Below are positions 1 through 9,785 of a stretch of DNA of 64,000 bases, piece after piece. Position 1 is the stretch's first letter; every line of letters starts with the position of its first letter. The DNA is from Adiantum capillus-veneris (taxonomy: Eukaryota > Streptophyta > Polypodiopsida > Polypodiales > Pteridaceae). The translations under genes and the position numbers were made by a program. The stretch covers positions 106,405,587-106,469,586 of the forward strand of contig CM043966.1 in NCBI GenBank assembly GCA_014529385.2. The letters are read 5' to 3'. The notes under the pieces were generated by a model. It ran no database searches. It was given only the letters and a program-made list of their open reading frames with translations, and had not been told where the DNA came from.

Positions 1-71
1 CTTTAATCCAAATGATGTTGCTTTAACCATTGAGATAGCATGATTGGTTTCCATGTCCTCGACTAGCTTTT

Positions 72-1092
72 TCATCCCTCCTTTGCCAAAGTTGGTCCCA
101 AGGGATTCTCTGTTTCACTAAGATGTATCTTCCCTTCTTTGAAGAAGACAAGATCTTTACCCAAGGCATCTTTGAAGATTTCACAGTCCCTTCTTGGATG
201 GTCTGAGATGTCACACCAGATACAAACCCCTCTCTGTTTTGAGGTTTTTGACTTGACGACTGTCCAGATGTTTGCCCCTTTCTTCAAGCCTTGCTAGCTT
301 TAATTTCAGCTCGCGTATGCTCTTCACAAGTTCTTCAAGCATAGAACCATCATCCTTAGAAGCTACAATAGCAGGTTTTGGTTGCTTCTCAGTAATAGCA
401 GGAACTGCAGAACCATTGTTCACTACCATCTTGTCTCTTCTGCGTTGTCTTTTTTCCAATAGGGAGACTACATCTTGTACATCATTCCACCTTGTCTTCA
501 AACCTTGATCTGCATCTTTGTCTTCCAAGAGAAGCTCTAACTTTTCTTCAATTTCTTTGCCCGCTACTTGTAGGAAAAGTTCTACCTTCTCCCTATCCAA
601 GGATGCTTGTTCAATTTGTGATAGTTGAGCATAGTGTCGCTCAAACTCTTTGAGAAGCTCTGTAGCAGAAATCCCTTGTTTAGGTTGTGCAACCCAATCT
701 AAGAAAGTTCTTTTGGTCACCCTCTCAGAGTCCTCCATAAAGTAGTATTATTTTAGAGCAAGCTTGAATTCCTCCCAGTTTCTTCCATGAGCATTTTGAA
801 TTGCCCTAATATGGTCTCTGATCTCTTGGACACAAACTAGCTCAAAACTTCAAACCATGTATTCCTCACACACTCGGTTCAACTCCATTTCCTTCATATA
901 ATCTCGTATACTTTGTGATGTCCTTGCCATCAAAGTGGTCAATTATCTTCACAATGGACTGTAGTGATTTTGTGATTGAAATCTGGCTTCTTTTTGCTGC
1001 TTGTTGTTGCTGTATGTACATGGAAATGCTTGAAACATCTGCATGACTGCAGGATCAAAGGGCATCCCATGTGTCTCTTGATTTTCATCCAT
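72..1092 (-). pseudogene. Degenerate Ty3/gypsy-like gag (element X)
   Basis: Minus-strand reading gives a Gag-type capsid region followed by a zinc knuckle. The N-terminal part (from the ATG at 1092) contains a DHFDGKDITKYIRDY-like segment and, further on, NWEEFKLAL, as in plant retrotransposon Gag. The longest open part is 738-211. After a single-base frameshift near 290-210 the frame at 287-72 holds a canonical CX2CX4HX4C knuckle, CIWCDISDHPRRDC, at about 230. Several stops and at least two frameshifts break the gene, and the reading continues past the left edge, so the protease and anything beyond are outside the window. A PBS lies just upstream at 1142-1157, as expected for a first ORF. 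Gag identity is well supported; lineage is not resolved. Confidence 0.8.
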
Positions 1093-1141
1093 GGCTAACA
1101 AAGTGTCTAGATCAAATCACAAAATCCCACCCTAGCAACTT

Positions 1142-1157
1142 TGCGTCGGGTTCACCA
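1142..1157 (-). other. Primer-binding-site-like sequence of element X
   Basis: On the minus strand the sequence reads TGGTGAACCCGACGCA, beginning 4 bases inside an LTR end (CGACA). The same motif recurs at 5184-5198, 40509-40523 and 46564-46577, each next to an LTR. The TGG start fits the CCA end of a tRNA, but I cannot name the tRNA. Confidence 0.7.
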
Positions 1158-1161
1158 AGAA

Positions 1162-1306
1162 TGTCGGAATGTGTGCGGTTTAGCTAGGAAGATGCAGAAC
1201 CTCTAGCTGTGAGAGTTCGTGATGAGAGTAAAAAACACTTTGTGAAAAAGTGTTTGTGGAGAATCACCAACCCTCTTTCTAAGGGTGACAGAGAATACAA
1301 GAGTGT
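1162..1306 (-). repeat. Partial LTR of element X
   Basis: The segment begins TGTCGGAATG next to the PBS, so it is the U5 end of an LTR read on the minus strand. It differs from the LTRs at 5203, 40528 and 46582. It stops at 1306, where a different LTR starts with its own TG terminus, so it looks interrupted by insertion or recombination. Confidence 0.6.
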
Positions 1307-2240
1307 TGTTGGGGGATAATTGTGCGAATGGTGAGCCGAGAAGGCACCGGACCCCTGGCTGTGAGAGGTGCTGCAGGCATAATTAACGACAACAGTGCTC
1401 AAAACAAACGGTTCTCTGGATTCTAGCTAATCAACCGTAATCATCATTAATCAATCATTAATGGAGGCTTAATGCTCCTTACAAGATGAAATCTGGCTTA
1501 AACCAGATGCTAATGAAGAAAATTATTAAAGACCTGATGTGTCCCACCTTCTGCTTCTTCCCGTTAAGGCACAAGAGTTTTTCCTTCCAATGGACGTCCG
1601 CTTTGGCTTCTGCTTCCCCGATTCAACTGGCTAATGATGGCTTAGAAGCTCGGCTTAGGTTAGGCTCCGCTAACATTTTGAGATTAGGCTTGATTTAGAG
1701 TTTAAGAATATGGCTCATGAGAATGAGAATGAGAAAACCTATCTTAGCTCCTGAGAGATTAGGGAGCTTTTGGGTTATCGCTTTCAGAGATTAGGCTTGA
1801 ATGGCATATGTGATTAAGAGTTGGTTAATGGGAGCTTAAGGGCTTCAACTTGAGGTTAATGAGGCTTAGGCTTGAGTTTGAGAGCTTTTGATTCATGAAT
1901 TCAAGAGATTAGGCTTGGGCTTAGATTTGATAATCCGGGCTTAATCGCCTCGCTTGAGTTAAGCATGCCCATCACCTTCGGAGAGAAGAGGCTTCCATAA
2001 GATGAGGAGAGGTTAGCTTCAAGCTTAAGATAACGGCTTGGCCTATGTTGATTCCAGAGAGAGATAGAGATTACTTATGATGTTAGGCTTATGATAATGA
2101 GAGCTTAAGAAAGGTTAATGAGCGCTTCGGAGCTCGGCCTCGAAAAGAGCTTCGTAAAGAATGATGATGAGAAGCGCTCATGAAGGAGAAGAACTTCCCC
2201 AAAAAAATGAACTCACGTCTTTCTTTTCTTCCTCTCCCCT

Positions 2241-2252
2241 CGCTTTTATAGC
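2241..2252 (-). promoter_or_regulatory. LTR-I promoter TATA box (copy A)
   Basis: The minus strand reads GCTATAAAAGCG. The same box is kept at 41475-41486 in the other LTR-I copy. It lies about 35 bases downstream (minus direction) of the palindrome at 2287-2312 and of the TGACGTGGCA motif near 2325, as expected for a retrotransposon U3 core promoter. Confidence 0.6.
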
Positions 2253-2286
2253 TTGCATGCCTTTCCACTTGCTAAAAAAGGCTAGC

Positions 2287-2312
2287 ACCCATTAGCGACG
2301 TCGCTAATGGGT
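2287..2312. promoter_or_regulatory. 26-bp perfect palindrome with ACGT core in LTR U3
   Basis: The half-site ACCCATTAGCGAC is followed directly by its inverted copy, giving a GACGTC centre. Versions exist in all four LTRs: 14893-14918 (GACATC centre), 41521-41546 (GACGCC) and 47538-47561 (GATATC, still palindromic). GACGTC is a plant bZIP C-box; binding is an inference. A second ACGT motif, TGACGTGGCA, follows within about 15 bases. Confidence 0.65.
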
Positions 2313-2555
2313 CCTTCCTCTTGGTGACGTGGCAGGGCGAGATTGAGCAGCGCCATTTGCGGCGGGAATGATTCTGAAACTGAATGCAAGGCCGAACTGA
2401 GGATTTTTCGCTTCTATAGCGAGCTCGTCCGAGCACCATGGCCCCTAGTGCTAGCCGATCTTGCCCTCCTGCTTGCACCATCGTTTCTCGCTGCCATTGA
2501 GCTTCTTGTTCTTTTTTAAAAAATTGGCTTCACACACCCGTCTTTAATTGGGTGT

Positions 2556-3042
2556 CCATCACAATGTTTGAACCGTAGTGGTCGTATCTCCAAAGCATGC
2601 AATTATTAAAATCTGTTTAGTGAACCCCGCCAGACTCAAGTGCTCCAGTTACTTATGCACACGGCTTGACCATTGGCTCTCTTTAGGGAAACCTGTCAAA
2701 CTCAAGTATGCCTTGCTGTGTCTACACATGGAATGGTCGTCAAGTCCTTTACTTCAAGTTCTGGTAGCAGAACCATCTCAAAAGATGTGAAGATTCTATA
2801 ACAGTTGTTCAAAGATGTCTAGCCATGTAAGCTTATTGAATGCATAGCCAAAACTCTTCCGTCTCAGCATAAATTTAGAAAACAAAACCTGCTACAACAG
2901 ATAATTGGTACTCTTCAAATCTGCAACTTGCACTTTAGTAGCCCCGAGATCAAATGGGAAACTAATCATCTGTCCCACTGTGAGCATTCCTTTTAAAAAA
3001 ATTGCACCATCCTCTAGGATCATAGGGAAAATACAAGAATTT
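2556..3042 (-). repeat. 3' internal region of TGTYG element copy c
   Basis: The sequence from about 2555 to 2870 matches 42866-43200 and 16320-16660, the region just inside the PPT in other copies. It includes the shared GAACCCCG-CAAACTCAAGTGCTCC and ACTTCAAGTTCTGGTAGC stretches. It has no coding potential I can support. Confidence 0.6.
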
Positions 3043-5157
3043 CTAATCAGTAGAGCATAAACATAGATTAGCCCACAAATCTTCATACAAACCGCCTGGA
3101 TCATATGGCATATAAGTCCATTGCCCAGGACCATGCATATATCTGTCACCTCCTGGGTCAAAAGCTTGCTCAAAATCCCCTACATCATAAGGTAACATCA
3201 GATTCCATATAGCATTAGGTAGCATCAGATACTGCCATATCCCGTGTGCAATTGGATCATCCAATTGACGATCATCAATCACACACATAGAAGCATTGGC
3301 AGTGCACCTTCACTCCCATTAGTATTGGAATCCCAATCATGCATACCTGAGTACATCAAGTCTCTTGTAAAATCCTCTTCATTAGGCTCAAAAGATGCAT
3401 TTGAAAACATTTCTCTATCTCGTAGAGGCTCAAAATCAAGTAGTGCAGCATCTAACAACTGCATAACTTCATCATCTGCTGAATCTGAACAGACTCGCTC
3501 ATGCATGAATATAGGTTGATCAGTATCCTTAGCATCTGTGTTTGAGAATCCTTCCAAGCTTCATCTAGTAAGCACATAAGGTCTAGGTCCACTGCTTCAG
3601 AAGATTCCTCCATCCTGCACATCTGAGGTTGTTGCAATAAACTAAGATTTCCACATATGACATGCATACTAAACGCATCTATAGTAAACTGCTCTTCAAG
3701 TCTTTCACCCTCATCCAAATATCTTTGCACTTCTGTAACACAAAGTTCAGCATACACATTGAAAATTTCATCTACTGCCCTGTCTGTATCATCGGCACAA
3801 TGAAACCAATCATATTCATCAACTCTGCACCCCTTCTAAATCAACATCATTAAGGTCATAATCATTCTACCTTAGTGTGAGCTGTGTGTCACAAATTGTC
3901 AATAGAGAAGAGTTTTTCTCCCTCTCTAAATCACCATCATCAAATCTAGGGTCAGTCTGCCAGATTGGTAGCTCTAGGTCACAGAAGCGTGTCAAAGGAG
4001 TTTGCACCCTTTCTGAATCTTAATAATCGCGTTCAAGATCAGTTTTCCGATTTAGTAGCCGTGCTTTACAAAATCTTGTCAAGGAAGGAGTCTGCACCCC
4101 CTCTGAATCAACATTTTGCAGATCTTCAAGCACATACTCTTGCTTAGCCAAGTCCTCAAAATCTGGTACATCCAAATTCGGTAAATCTGGTATACCAAAA
4201 TCCAAGGTCTTGCTGCTCTCAGCTATAGCCCTGCTTTGACCTATGATATATGTATCATTAATCAACTCTTTGGCAAAACATGTTCCAGTATCATCATTCA
4301 CCTCTATGATAGAATATGTACCAGAAACACTTTGATCTGATTCTGAGTCAGTAGCAAACGTATCAATTGTAACCAAATCTTCATGCATGTCTACTTGAAT
4401 ATGGCTGCACTCATTCACCTATACGATTTTCTCTTGAGCTTTAGCCACTTCATTGTTTTGATTCCTTGATCTCTTTTCCTCCTGTACTAGAGGTATATGT
4501 TCTTGGAAAAAATCACCTTCTATATCTTGAAGCTGTAAAGACTCACCCTCAAAGACTTCTACTTCATGCACGGCATCTGCAAGACCCAACTTTGCATACA
4601 TAGCTTTGACTATGTCTTCATCATTACCCTGTAAGAAGGTAGCATCCTACACGATAAACTCATCAATCACAACTTCTAACTTTGATCATACTTCCTCGGA
4701 TATGTGCGTAGTCCGGTAGACTTGCACTCTGTTCTTGATAGCTTTCATACTGCTCATAACTTACCTATACAATAGCTTCTTTGAAATACTCCCAATTGTT
4801 GTTGCATACTCTAGTAACCTCTTGAATCTGCTCCTTCACATCTGAACTCACTAACTGCTGAAAAGATTTGATCATCAATTCTTTTGGTATCCCTTTTACC
4901 TTGGTCTCCAACTCATAGCACTCTAGGTAGCCCTCTGGATTGTATCCATCAAAGAGTCGTCTCTCGTCGTATACTGCATCTAAAGCTGCATCCAAAGCTT
5001 CATCCATTTGATTTTTCTTCTTTACGATCTCTACTTCAAGCAGAGATCCTTGAACCAATTGAAGCATCTTTGAAAAGTTTGAAACTGTAGATTTATCATC
5101 AAAACCATTTTCACTTAATTCTGCAATCATCTTCATCATCTGCTCTAAATTCTCCAT
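3043..5157 (-). pseudogene. TGTYG-family Gag-like/DPG ORF, copy c (diverged, broken)
   Basis: The start MENLEQMMKM lies 33 bases after the PBS. Residues 1-130 align by eye with copies a and b and with the Gag of element X: an F-x-G...Y...Y..E segment, a GIP..LMI.SF segment and NWEYFKEAI. Later open pieces at 4601-4419, 4418-4020, 3757-3452 and 3557-3279 are acidic and low in basic residues. The end, 3288-3043, carries DPG motifs (QAFDPGG, MPYDPGG). At least four frameshifts and several stops separate the pieces. No zinc knuckle, protease or polymerase motif is visible. It is a far more diverged member than copies a and b. Confidence 0.6.
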
Positions 5158-5183
5158 CTTTACCTACCACCCCGGCTCGTTTC

Positions 5184-5198
5184 ACGTCGGGTTCACCA
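5184..5198 (-). other. Primer-binding-site-like sequence (copy c)
   Basis: The minus strand reads TGGTGAACCCGACGT, four bases inside the LTR terminus at 5203. It places the internal region at lower coordinates and fixes the element on the minus strand. Confidence 0.75.
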
Positions 5199-5202
5199 AG
5201 AA

Positions 5203-5547
5203 TGTCGAGGGATAATTGTGCGAAAGGTGAGCCGGGAAGGCATCCGGCCCCTGGCTGTGAGAGGTGCGGGAAACAAGGTGTAGCAGACGCTATTACCAAC
5301 AACAGAATTTAAAACAAACAGTTCGTCTAATTTCCAGTTAATCGATAGAATCCATGGTTAACAAATCACTATAGAAGCTTAAATGATTTTACAAGAAAAC
5401 ATATGGCTTAAATCAGGTACTTAAACAAGAAATTGATGAAACTCTGCTTACTCTACCTTCTACTCCTCGATTCGAATGGCTAATGGATTTCGAGCAAGTT
5501 TAGGATGGCTTAAGAGTGACATAGGTTAAGCTTCGGAGATTAGAGAG
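5203..5547 (-). repeat. LTR-II copy B, first part (split by TR-GAG1)
   Basis: It begins TGTCGAGGGATAATTG and follows LTR-II (46582 on), sharing the GTTTAAAACAAACAG and ATCCATGGTTAA stretches. It is interrupted at 5547 by TR-GAG1 and resumes at 14465, giving about 2021 bp in total against 2069 bp for the uninterrupted LTR-II. GAGAG at 5543-5547 is the left target duplication. Confidence 0.85.
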
Positions 5548-5794
5548 TGTGTGCTCCTTGCCGCACTGTCGAAGCAAGGGACTTGCCAATACACCGTATG
5601 TGAGCCACAAACGGCTCCAAGCACACAACAAGACTAAACTAGCAAGCTCAAGAGAACAAAGGGTGTGTCACTCACCGCTCTACGCTCGCCTTTGTGGTGG
5701 ATTCCTCGCCGCGATGAAGAAGAAGCTGCAGTCGTGCCGCGCTCAACCGCTTCACCGCTGTCGTGCCTTCGTAATGCTCGATCACACACACACA

Positions 5795-5829
<35 letters not shown>

Positions 5830-6124
5830 GAGGAGGTGAAGAAGAAGAAGATGGAGATGGAGCAAGAGCACTCTTCTATTGCACAAATGAGAGAATGAGT
5901 AAAAATTAGGTTTAGTTGGCTTTTATAGGAGCTCACCCCATTCACACTTGGGCGCCCATGCTTAACCAACTAATCCCTTGAATGTCCAAGTTAAAGTGCG
6001 CCTCTCATCGGCGATCACTCTACCTTTCCCTATTGGTCCGACAAGCCCGATACCTGACTCTAAATAAGACATAATACACGTCCGTCGTAGGTGATGGGGT
6101 GTCCGTGTGCCGTGAGGGTTAACA
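5548..6124 (-). repeat. TR-GAG1 3' LTR
   Basis: A 577-bp copy matching 13885-14459. It starts TGTGTGCTCC, ends GGTTAACA and contains a short (CA)n/(CT)n stretch near 5789-5828. A TATA box (minus strand CCTATAAAAGCC) lies near 5918-5930. The small open frames in it have no family resemblance and are treated as chance. Confidence 0.95.
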
Positions 6125-6136
6125 TGCCCCCCTTCC
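6125..6136 (-). other. TR-GAG1 polypurine tract
   Basis: The plus strand TGCCCCCCTTCC directly abuts the 3' LTR, so the minus strand reads GGAAGGGGGGCA. This is the expected plus-strand primer site position. Confidence 0.8.
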
Positions 6137-7754
6137 TGATGTAGATTCCGTCCTCGGAAGCTATTGAGTTGAAGCTGGTTCGTCGAGGTGGAAGAGCATT
6201 TGAGATGAATGTCCTTAGCCTTCTTCAGTCACTGCAAAATCAAACAACATTGGCACAGTAATTGCATTCTCTTAAAAAGCATATGCAGTTTTAGGTAGAC
6301 ACATTGATTGGTCAAAGAATTTCAAACAATTTGTTAGCAATGAACATTAAATTGCAATGTAATCAAATGCATAAACAGATGTAAAGGTAAAAAATTAAAC
6401 AAGTCCGGGGTCGCTAATTGGACGGTCGAAAGGCACTAGAGATCGAATATTAATACCATGGGTAAGATTCTTAATTTTCTGTGGTCAATTAAGTTGTTTA
6501 ATCGCGAGAGCCAAGTATTCATGTTCGAGGGCTGACTAGAGGCTATATCTAGAAAACCTTGTAGTTAAGCTACCATAAAAGGAATTTCTCATGAAATCAT
6601 CGCCTGACTGATTACTTTTTCTTTGACCCCCCAAAGTCTTTTCACATTGATTCAATTATGAAGTGGGTGCTTATTTTGTATGCCTTGGGTTTTTTGATTT
6701 TCAAGGAAAAGCGCCCACACTGGGAACCTCTAGGGCTCTAGTACCATAGGCGATACATGTGAGTGAAGTACCAATTTAAGCAGGGATTTCTCTTCCAGCT
6801 TAAAATTTTACATTGTGGCACTTTGATTTTTTGTTTGTTCATTTTCAGCATTTTAATTTTGTAACTTTGGGGGGTCATATAACACTGTTACCCTCCCCAC
6901 GCTCATCACATTAGTAAACTCCCTTTATAATACTTAAGCTAAAGGTCAATAGGGTTAAGCCCACTAGAAAGCCCTAGTACATTTCATACAATGCTGCCTA
7001 AATCGGATTAAGAACCTAAGTAACCATTGCTTATTAGGAAGGCATTCCCCATGGTATTAAGAGAAGATTTCTAATACCTAGCTTGGTCAAACTAGCTTAG
7101 TCGGACTGCTTGATTTTTAAACCTAGACAAGTGATTATGACAAAACATTACATTGAATTAAATGTTTGATACTAAGACAATGCGTTGAATATTATGCTAC
7201 CAATCACAATCAAAGCAGACAATCATAGATGCAAAAAGATAAGGGCAATGCTAATGGACAAGAAACACCTGTTTGTGTTGATGGTCGCGCTTGATTTGAA
7301 GTGTGAACGAGAGAAAGGTTCCATGAAGGTCCAAATCCTATCAATAGCAACACGCTCCTGTACACACTAGAAAACAAAAGGAATACCTCCAAGAGGCACA
7401 TTAGTGGGAAAAGATAACTTCGCTAATCTCTCAACTCTAAAATAGAAACACTCCTATCGTACTAATCTTACTTGCCCTCCATCATTCAAGTGATGAGGAT
7501 CAAAGGTGTTTTATGGCATAGGTTTCTGTTTCACTGTACCAGATGTGACATGTGTAGGTCTGAGTCAATGTTTTGACTTTAATGTGCATACTCATTTGCT
7601 AATTGCTCTTGCTCTTTTTTTCTTTTTTTTTTGAGTATAAAGCTTTATATGTACATTCCCTAAGATTGGGAGATATAGAGGTCAGGAAAAAAGGTTGAGA
7701 GGGAAACAAGTGAATAATGGATGTCAGCAAACACTCCCTCCTTCCTTGGGTAGA
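6137..7754 (-). other. TR-GAG1 3' noncoding region
   Basis: About 1.6 kb lies between the last protease-frame codons and the PPT, where pol would sit in an autonomous gypsy element. I see only short frames without RT, RNase H or integrase motifs. A T-rich run is present at 7614-7633. Confidence 0.7.
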
Positions 7755-7985
7755 TCATACCGTTTGAAATGAGCTTGTCACCCTTTGAAACCAATTGTTC
7801 CAGTTGGTAATAGGTGAGGATTTTTTCCAGTAGTTTTCTATTACCCTAGGTGCCTCGTCAAGTTGCAAGGGTGGTAAGGTACTCTCCCAGGATCGAACTT
7901 GAAGTGGTACATCAGGTGATTCTTGAACACTGGGAGGTGTGGATTCTTTTGTAGCTTCATGGAGGTCCACTACTATAGATGGAGG
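7755..7985 (-). pseudogene. C-terminal extension of TR-GAG1 protease ORF after a TAG
   Basis: After the TAG at the end of the protease ORF, the same frame stays open for about 75 codons (DLHEATKESTPPSVQE... to a stop at 7755). The composition (Ser, Pro, Glu rich) matches the preceding C-terminus, so the TAG probably replaced a sense codon, or is a leaky stop. Confidence 0.5.
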
Positions 7986-9674
7986 CTATGTAGAAGCTTT
8001 TACCTCTATGGATGTATTACATGATGAGTTAGAATCTTCATGGGACTCCCCCCTTCCTGAGCTAGGTGGAACAAATCGTTCTTTCTTTGGTACCCAAACT
8101 AGCTCGGGAGCGGGTGTGTAGCATTCTGTGATTTTTTTCTTTCCACGATCATTGATTCGTTTTGGAGCTATGGGATTGGGCTCACTTGGGTCAGGTGATA
8201 GGTAAGAGCACAATCTACGTTTTGGAACCCAGATTTGATCATTTCCTTGATAGTAGCCTTGGGCTTCCAATAGTCGTTTAGGGATCCAACGCAGCGTTTC
8301 TTTACACTTCTTGGAGCGAGTGGTACGTTTCTTACAAGGCTTCTGTTTTTTAGCACTAGCTATGGTCACTAAAGAAGCTTTAGGGACCCACTTGTATGTT
8401 TTCTTCGTGACATTAGGATGAGTCTTGTCAAAAGCGATATGCATTGCTTGTAGCATATTTAAGGGTATAGGCATTTCATCCCCCTCAGGTGTTACCCAGG
8501 TCGTCCCCCTATTTCCCCAAGTGTCTATGGTTGATGCTAGGTGGACCCAATCCACATTGTCTAATTCCGTCATACCTGGTAACACATCCATGTAAGGAGA
8601 ATCTTGGCCAATGTCTGTATCCTTCTTACAAGTGTAACAATATTGTAGTGGGGCCGAGTGAACTGTGGTGTCAGAGCGATGATCAATAATGGTTTTACTC
8701 CCTAAGGGGTGTACCTTACCAGTCACCAAATCCACTCTAAGGACAGAGTCTTGGAATTGCAAATAGACATGATTTTTAGACCAATCATGAACCATTTGTG
8801 CTTCCCTCATGAATGGTCGTCCTAAAATCATTTCATATGACATAAGGTGTTTAGAGAAATCCATTACAATGAACGTATGTCGTACCTTGTGTCCTGGAAC
8901 TTTGATCTTAAGATCCTTGAGCATTCCCATAGGTTTGGCTATGGTACCATTTGCCATCTTTACCACAATGTTAGTAACACTGAGGCGGGGTTTTCCCATG
9001 GATTCCCAACAATCTTTTGTAACGATGCTAACTCCCGCACCACCATCAAGAATTCCCTTTATAGTTAATCCCTTGGTAGTGATGGGTAGGGTCGCATTAG
9101 ACTCGTCGCCTTCAAAATACTGCCCTAATTCGTTAATGGGTACCTCGATCACAGACTCGTGTCCATCTAAGTCAAGTGATTGCACATGATTTTCCTCATC
9201 AATCATAATCGAGTCAGGCCTATTTGGTTGCGCAAACTGCGGTAATCCCGTTCGTAGCTCTCCGTTAAGGAATGCTCGAAGTGCAAGGAATAACTCAGGA
9301 TCTCCATACAGCTTTGCTATGATCGTGGTTCGGACCTCAGAAGACATGAAGTCCACTAGTTTGGCAACATTCATTGGCGTTTTGCAGGGTGTAGGTCCTT
9401 GACTAGGAACTGGTGAGGATGGAATCTCATATTCCTCAATGGGATCAGGTATTCCTTCGTTAAACATCCTTTCCAACAAGAAGGGTGTATGCTCACTTTC
9501 TGATGTCCCGTCCTCACTCCCTTCTTGGATGATACTAGATATGGCTAACGGTCTATGGTTCATGTGGGGTGGATGAACTTGCGTGGGAAACACTGTGTCA
9601 TGAATTTTGACATGCATGGGTTCTGGTTCTAGTTTCCTTTGAGTCTCCTCCACTAAACCTCTTAGATGTTTCAC
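7986..9674 (-). CDS. TR-GAG1 aspartic protease polyprotein segment
   Basis: 562 codons from the ATG at 9674. A retropepsin-like domain covers about residues 180-310: the active-site strand ILDGGAGVSIV (D near residue 209, with Gly at the usual Ser/Thr place), a flap-side MANGTIAKPMG segment, and YEMILGRPFM corresponding to the conserved ILG(R/M) element. It should cleave Gag in the particle. The C-terminal 200 residues are basic and contain four W(V/I)PK motifs (YKWVPKAS, LRWIPKRL, IWVPKRRL, LVWVPKKE) of unknown role. It lies in the same frame as gag, separated by two stops (TAA, then TAG 12 codons later); the reading is open upstream of the ATG back to that TAG, so translation may depend on readthrough or internal initiation. 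No polymerase follows. Confidence 0.85.
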   Translation of the reverse strand: MKHLRGLVEETQRKLEPEPMHVKIHDTVFPTQVHPPHMNHRPLAISSIIQEGSEDGTSESEHTPFLLERMFNEGIPDPIEEYEIPSSPVPSQGPTPCKTPMNVAKLVDFMSSEVRTTIIAKLYGDPELFLALRAFLNGELRTGLPQFAQPNRPDSIMIDEENHVQSLDLDGHESVIEVPINELGQYFEGDESNATLPITTKGLTIKGILDGGAGVSIVTKDCWESMGKPRLSVTNIVVKMANGTIAKPMGMLKDLKIKVPGHKVRHTFIVMDFSKHLMSYEMILGRPFMREAQMVHDWSKNHVYLQFQDSVLRVDLVTGKVHPLGSKTIIDHRSDTTVHSAPLQYCYTCKKDTDIGQDSPYMDVLPGMTELDNVDWVHLASTIDTWGNRGTTWVTPEGDEMPIPLNMLQAMHIAFDKTHPNVTKKTYKWVPKASLVTIASAKKQKPCKKRTTRSKKCKETLRWIPKRLLEAQGYYQGNDQIWVPKRRLCSYLSPDPSEPNPIAPKRINDRGKKKITECYTPAPELVWVPKKERFVPPSSGRGESHEDSNSSCNTSIEVKAST

Positions 9675-9785
9675 CTGCTTAATCTCGTCTACTGGGTTTG
9701 GGTACGTCCCAATCTTCTTTTTACGATTCTTCCCTTTTTGCCCGTGCTATTTATCTTGGGGGTCTTGGATTGGATTTGGAAACAC

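Larger units (their letters stand above)
1307..2555 (-). repeat. LTR-I copy A of the TGTYG family, 3' LTR, internally deleted
   Basis: The segment starts TGTTGGGGGATAATTG and runs nearly base for base with 40528-41775 (LTR-I): same CTGTGAGAGGTG, ATTAATCAATCATTAATGG and AGGCTTGAGTTTGAGAG stretches. It stops at about 2555, where it joins sequence matching 42866 onward, so about 1.07 kb covering the rest of the LTR and the PPT end is missing. The join has CCAT microhomology. A minus-strand TATA box and an upstream palindrome mark its U3 promoter. Confidence 0.8.

Noticed and set aside
5549-5839. Short proteins in the TR-GAG1 LTRs (also 13739-14244)
   Set aside because: They are open by chance across (CA)n/(CT)n and have no motif; sequence is LTR.
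7986-9674. Reverse transcriptase in TR-GAG1
   Set aside because: The only enzymatic motifs are retropepsin; no (Y/F)xDD or other RT motif found between the LTRs.
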